Source: an uncultured Clostridium sp. (GTDB lineage Bacteria; Bacillota; Clostridia; TANB77; CAG-508). From it: a stretch of DNA of 33,900 nucleotides. The notes beneath the pieces are model-generated. The model saw only the letters and a list, made by a program, of their open reading frames with translations. It was not told the origin of the DNA and ran no database searches. The stretch is from assembly GCA_947647115.1 (NCBI GenBank), contig CANSJB010000005.1:1-33900 (forward strand), written 5' to 3'. Below, in pieces: positions 16,423-24,748 of this stretch. Each line of letters begins with the position of its first letter. Position 1 is the stretch's first letter. Position numbers and translations under genes: made by a program.

Positions 16423-17148
16423 ATGATTGATGTAGTAATTGTAGAAGATGATTTGCATTATGTAAAGAATATATTAAATACGGTTATAAATAAATTTGAT
16501 AATTTGCGTATAACTTATATTGCAACAACAGTTAAAGAAGCAATACAGATTATTCAAAATAATTACATAGATTTGATTTTTTTAGATTTAAAACTTCAAG
16601 ATGATACTGGAATAAAAATAATTGAAAGAGTAAATAGTTTAACAAATACAAGAAAGCCTAATATAATAATAGTTTCAGGTGATATAGAACTGAGCAATAA
16701 AGTAGCAAAAAAATATAAAGACCTAAACATAATAAATAAATTAGCAAAAAGTGAAAGTATTTATAAAGCAATATACAACATTATTTACAAAATGAACTAT
16801 TTAAATAACGAAAAAGAGATAAAACGAAAAGTTATGTATGAATTAAAAATGATAGGATATAATTTTAAACATAAAGGTTCACAATATATATTAGAAGCAA
16901 TTGTTAATATATATGAAAATAATAATGTTGACCTATTAGATAATTTAGAAGAAAATGTATATAAGCATATTGCATATAAATATCATAAAAATATAAAGAA
17001 TATAAAAACAAATATAATTAAAGCTACCAATTATGTTTATCTTTATCAAAATAGTGAAAATATGAAAAAGTACTTTTCATTAGATATAAAAGTTACTCCT
17101 AAATTGGTAATTTCCAATGTGCTAACAAAATTAAGAGTATACGATTAG
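16423..17148 (+). CDS. Response regulator with Spo0A-like C-terminal domain
   Basis: 241 residues. Receiver domain at about 1-118: acidic pocket E8/D9/D10, phosphoacceptor D55 in DLIFLDLKL, S85, and conserved K106. The C-terminal part (about 130-235, KVMYELKMIGYNFKHKGSQY onward) follows the pattern of the Spo0A DNA-binding domain (short first helix, a G-x-x-Y-[IL] turn, then a multi-helix bundle), though diverged. It may be a Spo0A paralogue or, less likely, the species' own Spo0A. AGGAGG lies 15 bases before the ATG, a little far. Single gene with no adjacent histidine kinase; sits next to splB. Confidence 0.75.
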   Translation: MIDVVIVEDDLHYVKNILNTVINKFDNLRITYIATTVKEAIQIIQNNYIDLIFLDLKLQDDTGIKIIERVNSLTNTRKPNIIIVSGDIELSNKVAKKYKDLNIINKLAKSESIYKAIYNIIYKMNYLNNEKEIKRKVMYELKMIGYNFKHKGSQYILEAIVNIYENNNVDLLDNLEENVYKHIAYKYHKNIKNIKTNIIKATNYVYLYQNSENMKKYFSLDIKVTPKLVISNVLTKLRVYD

Positions 17149-17248
17149 CCAAAAAATAGTTTGTGGACTAACAAACACGAGGTATATAGGATGGCACAAT
17201 TAGAACAGCAATTTGATTTTTGCTTAATCGCAAGGATATCAAAATAAA

Positions 17249-17282
17249 AAGCAGATGGAAGAAAATTTCATCTGCTACTTTA
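17249..17282. terminator. Hairpin terminator
   Basis: AGCAGATG (17250-17257) pairs perfectly with CATCTGCT (17269-17276). A run of A lies upstream and ACTTTATT downstream, so it could act in either direction. Confidence 0.6.
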
Positions 17283-17353
17283 TTACAAAAAAAGAAATGG
17301 CGACTAATTCTTCTTATTTTGGTTAAAATACTCTTAAAAAGGAGAGTATTTTT

Positions 17354-18352
17354 ATGTTTAAACCTGAGACTATTTATTTTGAAAAAGAGATTATGAACTA
17401 TCCATTAGGAAAGGAATTAATGGAAAAATATATAGACATTCCTAAAATAGAAATTGAAAATCATAATAATATTGAACAAATGAGGAAAAAATCAAATAAA
17501 GAATTTCCCTATATGAAAAGAAATTTAATTATTGGAACAAGGAAAACACATAAATTTGTACCAAATCATAAAATATCTGACTTTTTAGTACCATATACAT
17601 CATCAGGATGTACAGCCTCATGTATGTATTGTTATTTGGTATGTAATTATAATAAATGTGCTTATTTACGTTTATTTGTAAATAGAGAACAAATGCTAGA
17701 AAAAATAATAAAAACCGCTAATAACTCTGATAAAAAAACAGTATTTGAAATAGGGAGTAATAGTGATTTAATTTTAGAAAATACCATTACAGGCAATTTA
17801 AAATGGACGATTGAAAATTTTAAAAATGTTCCCAATGGGTTTTTAACATTACCTACAAAATTTGATATGGTAGATGATATTTTACCCTTAAATCATAAAG
17901 GAAAGGTAATTATACGTGTAAGTGTTAATCCAAGTGAAATTATTAACAAAGTTGAGTTTGGAACTTCTAGTTTGTCTAACAGAATCCAGGCAATCAATAA
18001 ATTAAAAGAAGCAGGCTATACAGTAGGAATTTTAATTGCACCAGTCATATTTGTTGACAATTGGCAAAATCTTTATTTGGAACTAATAAAAAAGTTAAAT
18101 CTAGAATTATCTAAAAAGGTAAAAGAGGATGTATTTTTTGAAATTATATTTATGACATATAGTTATGTACACACTAAAATAAATGAAGAAGCTTTTCCCA
18201 ATGCTATAGACTTATATGATAAAGATAAAATGACAGGAAGAGGCAGAGGGAAATATTGGTATAAAAATGATATTAGAGAAGAAGGAAAAAGATTTTTTAT
18301 AGAGAAAATGCACCAGTTTTTTCCGCATAATACCATTGAGTATATTGTTTAA
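17354..18352 (+). CDS. splB: Spore photoproduct lyase (radical SAM)
   Basis: 332 residues. Repairs the spore photoproduct thymine dimer during germination, using S-adenosylmethionine and a 4Fe-4S cluster. The cluster cysteines are C86, C90 and C93 in the C-x3-C-x2-C motif SGCTASCMYCYL that distinguishes this family. TRKTHKF, YLRLFVN and the FGTSSLSNRIQAINKLKEAGY segment match SplB throughout. The residue aligned by eye with the hydrogen-donating Cys141 of Bacillus SplB (FEASCTSD) appears to be Ser135 (FEIGSNSD). AAGGAG precedes the ATG. It stands alone without splA. Supports an endospore-forming host. Confidence 0.92.
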   Translation: MFKPETIYFEKEIMNYPLGKELMEKYIDIPKIEIENHNNIEQMRKKSNKEFPYMKRNLIIGTRKTHKFVPNHKISDFLVPYTSSGCTASCMYCYLVCNYNKCAYLRLFVNREQMLEKIIKTANNSDKKTVFEIGSNSDLILENTITGNLKWTIENFKNVPNGFLTLPTKFDMVDDILPLNHKGKVIIRVSVNPSEIINKVEFGTSSLSNRIQAINKLKEAGYTVGILIAPVIFVDNWQNLYLELIKKLNLELSKKVKEDVFFEIIFMTYSYVHTKINEEAFPNAIDLYDKDKMTGRGRGKYWYKNDIREEGKRFFIEKMHQFFPHNTIEYIV

Positions 18353-18379
18353 AATAGATACTCTTTGGTAAAAAAAGAC

Positions 18380-18511
18380 AACTTTTTAGTTTAACTTGAA
18401 AAGCCTATTTTATTATGATATAATTACTGCTAATATAGGGATATACCTAAATAAATTGAAATTTCACTAATTAGTGAAAAGGAGTTTTCTTCTTTAACTT
18501 TTTAGTTTAAC
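18380..18511 (+). promoter_or_regulatory. Promoter region with direct repeats and an 18-bp palindrome
   Basis: Sigma-A promoter TTGAAA (18396-18401), 17-base spacer, TATAAT (18419-18424). The 16-base AACTTTTTAGTTTAAC occurs twice, at 18380-18395 just before the minus-35 and at 18496-18511 in the leader. Between them TTTCACTAATTAGTGAAA (18462-18479) is a perfect palindrome. The layout suggests a regulator binding upstream and downstream of the promoter. Confidence 0.6.
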
Positions 18512-18554
18512 ATAATGATAATAACATCTGTAAAAGTAAAAAAGGAGGCAAAAA

Positions 18555-19178
18555 ATGGGCTTACTTGAAAGAAAGTATCATATCATTGGATGGAAAAATG
18601 GCGAAGAATACTTGATGACAGCAAGGCAATTTTATGAGCGAATTATGCAAGATAGCCGACTGAATTATGGCTGGATAACGCATGCTTCTGAAATTGTGAG
18701 AATTTGCCAAGAAAAGAGTTTTCCTAAAGAATATGCACAAAAAATAAAAATTGCTATTGTAAATTGTTTTGCCAATAAACAAATAGATGGTAATATAAGA
18801 TTACCCACTGATGAAGAGGCTGTTAATTTTTGTTATAATTCTTTGGCAGATACTTCCCAAGAGGCAGATAAAGCAAGACAAAGATATTTAAGAGCAGTTA
18901 TAGAAGCAATTGCTAAATATCACTTTAGGATAGTAGACTTTAATCATGCTGGGCCAACTTATACAAAACTTTGTGAAGAATGGAAAAATGAGCGGTTTGC
19001 AGAATATAGTAAGATGACATTTTTAGACTTTAAAAAGCTAAGGACAGTATTAGATGAAGACTTTGAAAAAACAATGAAAGAAAAAGAGAGACAGGGAGCT
19101 TTTAAGCAAGATGATGCAAAGCGTATGGAAGCAATGCAAAGGTTATGGGATAGTTTGAGTGCTGCTGACATGCCATAG
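18555..19178 (+). CDS. Conserved-looking protein of unknown function
   Basis: 207 residues, mostly helical and charged, no signal peptide or membrane segment, no family recognised. The N-terminal part (KYHIIGWKNGEEYLMTARQF) and a basic C-terminus (KEKERQGAFKQDDAKRMEAM) flank a helical centre. AAAGGAGG precedes the ATG. It has its own promoter with operator-like repeats and its own terminator. It contains one in-frame CGG (18993) in a context where reading it as arginine keeps the frame open for another 61 codons. It is therefore an exception to the CGG frameshift pattern, unless the true product stops early. Confidence 0.75.
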   Translation: MGLLERKYHIIGWKNGEEYLMTARQFYERIMQDSRLNYGWITHASEIVRICQEKSFPKEYAQKIKIAIVNCFANKQIDGNIRLPTDEEAVNFCYNSLADTSQEADKARQRYLRAVIEAIAKYHFRIVDFNHAGPTYTKLCEEWKNERFAEYSKMTFLDFKKLRTVLDEDFEKTMKEKERQGAFKQDDAKRMEAMQRLWDSLSAADMP

Positions 19179-19193
19179 TTTGAATGAAAAGAT

Positions 19194-19237
19194 AAATACA
19201 CTTAAGTAGAAAATTACTTAGGTGTATTTATTTTTTT
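19194..19237 (+). terminator. Terminator
   Basis: AAATACACTTAAGTA (19194-19208) pairs with TACTTAGGTGTATTT (19215-19229), one G-U pair, followed by ATTTTTTTAG. The region 19238-19400 holds only AT-rich sequence and a 7-bp ACGAAAT/ATTTCGT inverted repeat; no clear promoter is seen. Confidence 0.85.
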
Positions 19238-19406
19238 AGAATTTTTATAAAAAAATTGGAAAAATAAAAAGTAAAAAATGACACATAATAATAACGAAAA
19301 AATAGTCCCATTAAACTGTTTTTTTAACATACGAAATTTACTTAAAAAATGAACTTATTTATTTCGTTTTTATAAAATTTAAAATTTAATGGAGAAAGGT
19401 AAAAAA

Positions 19407-20453
19407 ATGAAGAAAAGTATTTATGTATTTATTGGAATTTTATTTATTTTTATGATGTTACTAACAGTAACTAATACTACTATGGCAGCAAGCTTGGACA
19501 ATATAGAAGTAGAGGTAAGCAAAACTAAAATCGCACCAGGAGAAGAGGTAACTGTAACAGTAAACTTTGGAGCAAATTTAGGAGCTTATACAATTAATGC
19601 AGCTTATGATAATGCATTATTTGATTATGTAAGAGTTGAGGGAGGAGCTGCAACAAATCATACAGATAGGATAAAATTAGTTTATCCCAATACAGTAGAT
19701 GCAGTTACAGCAAGAACTAGTGCAAGTATTACATTTAAAGCAAAACAATCTATTACAACCTCTAACCCAACCGACTTTGCAATTACTTTAGAAGGACTTG
19801 CAGAAACAGATCCAGCCAATACTTTTGATGATATAACAACTCCTATTAAAAAAGATGTTTTAGTAGAACCAAATTATGTTGATTATAGCTTGCTATTAAA
19901 TTATACAGGAGATATTGAAAAAAATGTAGGAAAAAATATGACACTTGTTACAAGTTCTACAATGGGTAAAAATTATGACCATGTACGTTTAATTGCAGAA
20001 CTTACAAAAGAACCTTCTAATGCAGCAACAGCGAAATTAATTGCTACTAATAATGATGGTACACAAATAGATTTAATACAAAATGGATGGGGAGAAGCAC
20101 AAGGTTATAGCATTGGTGGTAAAGATGTAAAACAAGAACTAAAATTATTAGGAGAATTTAGTCAAGCAGGAGAATATGCCATTCATATTAAGTTAATAGA
20201 TAGAGATAATTCTGATAGTGTTATTGTAGAAAAAACTTTTAATTTAAATGTAGTAGAAGAAAAAACTGTGCAAAAGCCAGATGAAACACAAACACCAAGT
20301 AAGCCAACACAAACTCAAAAACCATCACAAGATACGGAAAAATTACCAGAACAATTACCTACAACAGGTACAACACAATATGCACTTGCCATTTTTGCAA
20401 TTTTTACTCTACTAGTTGGCTATTTTTTAATCAAACAAAATAAAAACAAATAA
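19407..20453 (+). CDS. LPXTG wall-anchored cohesin-like protein
   Basis: 348 residues from the ATG at 19407 (GGAGAAAGG is well spaced; the ATG at 19389 has no RBS). Signal peptide to about residue 28. A cohesin-like domain follows (EVSKTKIAPGEEVTVTVNFG then YTINAAYDNALFDYVRVEGG, about 30-150), then a second beta-rich domain (about 155-285), a Pro/Thr/Gln linker, and the sorting signal LPTTG plus a hydrophobic helix and lysine tail. It should be covalently attached to the wall by the sortase encoded next to it and could present a docking site for the dockerin protein encoded after that. Confidence 0.82.
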   Translation: MKKSIYVFIGILFIFMMLLTVTNTTMAASLDNIEVEVSKTKIAPGEEVTVTVNFGANLGAYTINAAYDNALFDYVRVEGGAATNHTDRIKLVYPNTVDAVTARTSASITFKAKQSITTSNPTDFAITLEGLAETDPANTFDDITTPIKKDVLVEPNYVDYSLLLNYTGDIEKNVGKNMTLVTSSTMGKNYDHVRLIAELTKEPSNAATAKLIATNNDGTQIDLIQNGWGEAQGYSIGGKDVKQELKLLGEFSQAGEYAIHIKLIDRDNSDSVIVEKTFNLNVVEEKTVQKPDETQTPSKPTQTQKPSQDTEKLPEQLPTTGTTQYALAIFAIFTLLVGYFLIKQNKNK

Positions 20454-20462
20454 TTTTGTTAA

Positions 20463-20484
20463 AAGTGGCTGATAAAAGCCACTT
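20463..20484 (+). terminator. Hairpin between LPXTG gene and sortase
   Basis: AAGTGGCT (20463-20470) and AGCCACTT (20477-20484) form a perfect 8-bp stem with no long T tract; a partial terminator or mRNA-processing hairpin. It argues against translation starting at 20456. Confidence 0.55.
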
Positions 20485-20512
20485 ACATAAAATAAAAAAG
20501 AGGTACACTGAT

Positions 20513-21107
20513 ATGAAAAAGCAAGTTAGGTTTGTTTTATTATTTATTATAATGAGTATCATTGGTTATGTTATTTATGGCATATATCAAGAACTTAGCC
20601 TAAAAAATGGTCAGGGGCTTACAAGTCAAGAAGAAATAAAAATACAAAAAACGATAAAACAAGAAGAGCCACTAATCTATCTGAATTTAGTACCAGAAGA
20701 ATATAAAGGCTATAAAGTATCTGCTAAATTAGAAATTGAAAAAATAGGACTCAATACCTATGTATTAGAACAATATAGTAAAAGTGCGATGCAAATTGCT
20801 ATTACAAAATTTTTTGGACCAAATCCCAATGAAGTGCGGAAATTATTGCATAGCAGGTCATAACCATATCAAGAAAAATATGTTTTCTCAACTAAAAAAG
20901 TTACAAATAGGAGATGAAATTATTTTAACAGATAATTTACATGGAGTGGTTCGTTATGAGGTTTTTGATAAATTTAAAGTAAACCCAGATGAAACAAAAG
21001 TAGTATCTCAAAAAACACAAGGAGAAAAACAGCTAACTTTAATTACTTGTAGTGATTATTTAGCTAAAAGAATTATTGTAAAAGCAAAACAAAAAGAGGC
21101 TATATAA
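20513..21107 (+). CDS. Sortase, intact only with a +1 frameshift
   Basis: With the shift, 197 residues. N-terminal membrane anchor (about 5-25), then a sortase domain. Catalytic residues visible: His116 in GNYCIAGHNH, Cys179 in TLITCSD and Arg186 in AKRIIV. Transfers LPXTG proteins to the wall; the likely substrate is the protein just upstream. The zero frame dies 8 codons after the CGG at 20837; skipping the C restores the conserved G-N-Y before the catalytic histidine (Gly109). ATG at 20513 chosen for its RBS (AGAGG) and hydrophobic start. Confidence 0.85.
20837..20840 (+). other. +1 frameshift site CGG-A in sortase
   Basis: Zero frame GTG CGG AAA; restored GTG (C) GGA AAT TAT gives V-G-N-Y before the IAGHNH active-site strand. 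Confidence 0.7.
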
Positions 21108-21139
21108 ATAACTTATGAGAATAGAAAGGAAACACAAAA

Positions 21140-23419
21140 ATGAGGACAAATCAATTAAAAAATAAAAAATTATGGGGGATATTAAGCCTAATTATAATAG
21201 GCTTAATTATATTGTTCTTTTTTGTATTTTCTTTATTTGATGAAGATGTAGCTGAAAATAAAGTGACTTTATCTGACAAATTTCCAGATAGTTATAAACC
21301 TTATATAGAGGAACTAAAAAAACAATATCCTAATTGGAGTTTTAAGGCACTTTATACTAATTTAGACTGGAACTATGTTATATCAAAAGAAAATGTATAT
21401 GGTAAAAACTTAGTACCAAAATCATATACAGATAATTGGAAAAACATGACACCAGGGCAATATAATGTAGAAATAGACGCAGGATGGGTAGATAGCTCAA
21501 AACAAGCGGTAGAATATTGCATGGATCCTAGAAACTTTTTAAATTATGCTAGAGTATTTCAATTTGAAGAATTATCCTATAATGCCTCTACCAATACCAC
21601 TTACAATATTGAAAAAATATTATATGGTACAGAATTTTACAATAAAATTGTAGAATACCAAACACCACGGTGGAAGTCATGTTGTTATGAAAGAAAAATA
21701 TGCAGACTTAATTTTAAGAGCTGCCAAAACCTCTGATGTAAGTGCTTTCCATTTAGCTTCTCGTATCAAACAAGAAGTAGGACCATTTTTATCTCATAGC
21801 TCTATTAGTGGAACAGTAAAAGGCTATGCTGGTTTATACAATTTTTATAATATTGGAGCAACGAGTTCGTCTGAACCAATGGGGGCTATTAAAAATGGGC
21901 TGCAATATGCAAAAGATGGAAAAGGAGCAAGTGAGGAAACAAAGAAAAAATATTTAATTCCTTGGACAAGCAAAGATAAAGCCATTACAGGCGGAGCTAT
22001 TTTTATAGGGTCTAGCTATATTAATTTGGGGCAAAATACCATTTATTTGCAAAAATTTCATGTGAGTCAAAATGGAAGCGGAAGCCTTTTTTGGCATCAG
22101 TATATGACAAATGTACTAGCACCTTACAGTGAAGCAAAACTTATTTATAATGGATATGCTAACAGTAATATGTTAGATAGTACCATTTCTTTTATTGTAC
22201 CAGTTTATGAAAATATGCCAGAGCTTCCTTGTATAAGTCCTAATATTTACGGAAGAGATTATACACAAGATAATACCAGAGTAAAAGCTAATGTTAGTAA
22301 TAGTCTCAATGTAAGGTGCGGACCACGGAACATCTTATGAAGTACTAACTAGTGTAAAATCAGGGCAAACCATGACAAGAATTGCTAAAGGTAAGCAAAA
22401 TGGGGAACTATGGGATAGAGTAAAATTAGATAATGGTTTAGTTGGGTATGTATTTCAAAATTATGTAGAAAAAGTAAATGATATAGAAGTAACAAACATA
22501 AACTTATCATTAGAAAATACAATCTTGTATAAAGAAGAAAGAGCCATGTTAAAAATAGAAGTTTTACCACAAAATGCTACCAATAAGACACTAACCTTTA
22601 GTTCCTCTAACCCACAAGTAGTAAATGTAGACAGTAGTGGAAAATTACATGCCATAGGAGCAGGAACAGCAACCATCACAGCAAAGGCAAAAAATAATGT
22701 AACAGGAAGTATTAAAATTAGTGTATATAGCAAAGTAACAGGTTTAGAACTACAAGAAGATGAATTATGTATGCAAGTAGGGCAAAATTATAAACTACAA
22801 CCAGTTGTACTTCCAAGTGATGCTACAAACCCAAAAGTAAACTATGTAGTAGAAAATATGGATATAGCTAGCATAGATGAAAACGGAAATATAAAAGCAC
22901 TAGCTCCTCGGAAATACAAAAATAAAAGTAAAAACAGTAGAAGAGAATTTTGAAAAAGAAATAGACCTCATTGTAATTGCAAAACTACAAGAAGGTAGTA
23001 TCTCTTTTGCACAAGATTTAAAAGTAGTATTAAATCAAATTAGTGGAATACAAGAAAAAACAACAGTAAAACAGTTATTAGATAAAATTACTACTAACTA
23101 TGATATAGAGGTTGTAGATGCCAAAGCAAATAAATTAGGAGATGAAAAATTAGTTGGTACAGATAGCAAAGTAAGAATAATAGATAATGGGAATCTCTTA
23201 ATAGAATACAAGATTATTTTATATGGAGATGTAAATGGGGATGGCAAAATAAATAGTGTTGACTTATTAATATTACAAAGGCACATTTTAGAAATACAAG
23301 AATTAACAGGTATGTTTTTAAAAGCAGGTAATATTGATAAAAGTGGAAAAAGACCATCTTCTGTAGATTTGTTAAGAATACAAAGGCATATCTTAGAAAT
23401 ACAAGAAATTGTACAATAA
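21140..23419 (+). CDS. Glucosaminidase-type autolysin with SH3, Big2 and dockerin domains; three +1 shifts
   Basis: With three skipped bases the product is 758 residues. Order: membrane anchor (13-35); LytG-like N-acetylglucosaminidase domain (about 50-350) with the acid glutamate probably in RIKQEVG; bacterial SH3 domain with SLNVRCGPGTSYEV; two Big2-like Ig repeats (e.g. LSLENTILYKEERAMLKIEV); C-terminal type I dockerin with two calcium-binding repeats (GDVNGDGKINSVDLLILQRH and NIDKSGKRPSSVDLLRIQRH). It would cut glycan strands and dock onto cohesins on the same surface. Each break is an in-frame CGG (21668, 22326, 22909) and each restored residue is a glycine (177, 396, 590). No other defects are seen over 2.3 kb. 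Confidence 0.87.
21668..21671 (+). other. +1 frameshift site CGG-T
   Basis: Zero frame CCA CGG TGG; restored CCA (C) GGT GGA AGT gives T-P-G-G-S-H in the glucosaminidase domain. Confidence 0.7.
22326..22329 (+). other. +1 frameshift site CGG-A
   Basis: Zero frame CCA CGG AAC with TGA four codons on; restored CCA (C) GGA ACA gives the canonical SH3 motif N-V-R-C-G-P-G-T-S-Y. Confidence 0.75.
22909..22912 (+). other. +1 frameshift site CGG-A
   Basis: Zero frame CCT CGG AAA; restored CCT (C) GGA AAT ACA gives A-L-A-P-G-N-T, the conserved turn of a Big2 domain. Confidence 0.72.
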
Positions 23420-23439
23420 TATGGTAAAGGATGAAGAAA

Positions 23440-24697
23440 ATGAAAAAGATAACTTTAATGATATTGCTTATTTTACAAATAATAAGTTGTTGGTGTGGAG
23501 TTTCAAAAGCAGCACAAGAAAACAAAGATAATCAGGAAATGGCTATTTATTTAACTACAACCAACCAAACTATAAAAGTAGGAGAAGAATTTAGTGTATG
23601 GCTAAATACAAAAAATATAGCAGTCGCCGCCTTAGATATTAGGCTTTACTTTGATGCAGAAAAGGTAGAAATAGTGAATTTACCCCAAAATGCCAATGCC
23701 AAAAATAATGTTATACTATATAGTTGGTTTGATGAAAAAGGAGCCGTAAATTTAAAAAAAGATACTACTTTAGTCAAGTTTCAATTTCGAGCAAAACAAA
23801 GTGGCATTACTAGTTTTTCTTTACAAGGAGATTTTTACAACCAAAAGCAAGATGAAATAAAAATTAAAATAAACCCTATGGAAGTAAAAATAGAAGACAA
23901 GGTAGAACCTAAAATAGTAGAAGAAGAGCAAAACAATACTACTAATTTAGCCATATTAAGATTAGATAAAGAAGGCATTACACCACAGTTTTCAAGTAAT
24001 ATAAAAGAATATTATCTAACAGTAGGAAAAGAAGTAAGTTTTTTAGAGGTAACTGCCCGTCCTGAAAATAAAAATGCTAAAATGACTATCACAGGAAATA
24101 ATAATTTAAAAGATGGCTTAAATACAATTAACATCAAGGTAAATGCAGGAAATCAAATAACAGAATATAAAATTTATGTAACTAAAACCAATGATATGCA
24201 AAATGCAAATTCTAATTTAGAAAATTTAGCGATTGAATATGCTATGTTGCAGCCGGATTTTCAACAAGATATTACTAATTATAGTGTAGATGTAGAAAAT
24301 TATATACAAAACTTAAATGTTTTAGCAGTAGCTCAAAATCAGGCAGCAAAGGTTAATATCCAAGGACATCAAAATTTAAAAGAAGGAAATAATACAGTAA
24401 CAGTTACAGTTACTGCCCCCAATGGGCTTACTTTTAAAAAATATGTAATAAAAGTAAATAGAAAAGCAAAAAGCCAAACTACAGAGCAAATAGAAAATAA
24501 TCAAACTAATACACAGCCACAGGTGACAGAAGAACAAAATCAGATTGATAATAGTAAGCCAGTAGAAGAAGTAAAAGAACAAATGATAAATGAGAAAACA
24601 CGGAACAGCAATATGGATTATTGTATTTGTTATTATTATCATTGCAGGTTTGGGCATTATGGGAATTTTTTTCCTTTTTCGTCGTAAACACTTTTAA
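23440..24697 (+). CDS. Membrane-anchored cohesin-like protein with cadherin-like repeats; one +1 shift
   Basis: With the shift, 418 residues. Signal peptide (ILLILQIISCWCGVSKA), a cohesin-like domain (TNQTIKVGEEFSVWLNTKNI, LDIRLYFDAEKVEIV), two cadherin-like beta-sandwich repeats (about 165-250 and 255-340, each with NLKDGLNT/NLKEGNNT near the end), an acidic/Gln linker and a C-terminal transmembrane helix with an RRKHF tail. The helix is encoded only after the +1 shift at 24601; the zero-frame product lacks it. ATG at 23440 chosen because AAAGG is 9 bases upstream. Together with the LPXTG protein it gives two possible cohesin anchors for the dockerin autolysin. Confidence 0.8.
24601..24604 (+). 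other. +1 frameshift site CGG-A
   Basis: Zero frame ACA CGG AAC; restored ACA (C) GGA ACA GCA opens the hydrophobic anchor TAIWIIVFVIIIIAGLG. The shift decides between an anchored and an unanchored form. Confidence 0.7.
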
Positions 24698-24748
24698 AAT
24701 TATCCTTTTTGTAGTAAAATAGGATAAATTGTAATAGGAGAAATAGAA

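Noticed and set aside
17191-17247. 18-codon ORF MAQLEQQFDFCLIARISK
   Set aside because: Too short and without a recognised family. It has only a weak RBS and sits between hairpins.
19389-19406. ATG at 19389 as start of the LPXTG protein
   Set aside because: The only RBS (GGAGAAAGG) lies after it and fits the ATG at 19407.
20456-20512. Upstream start for the sortase at 20456
   Set aside because: It would translate through a perfect hairpin with no RBS; ATG at 20513 has an RBS and begins the membrane anchor.
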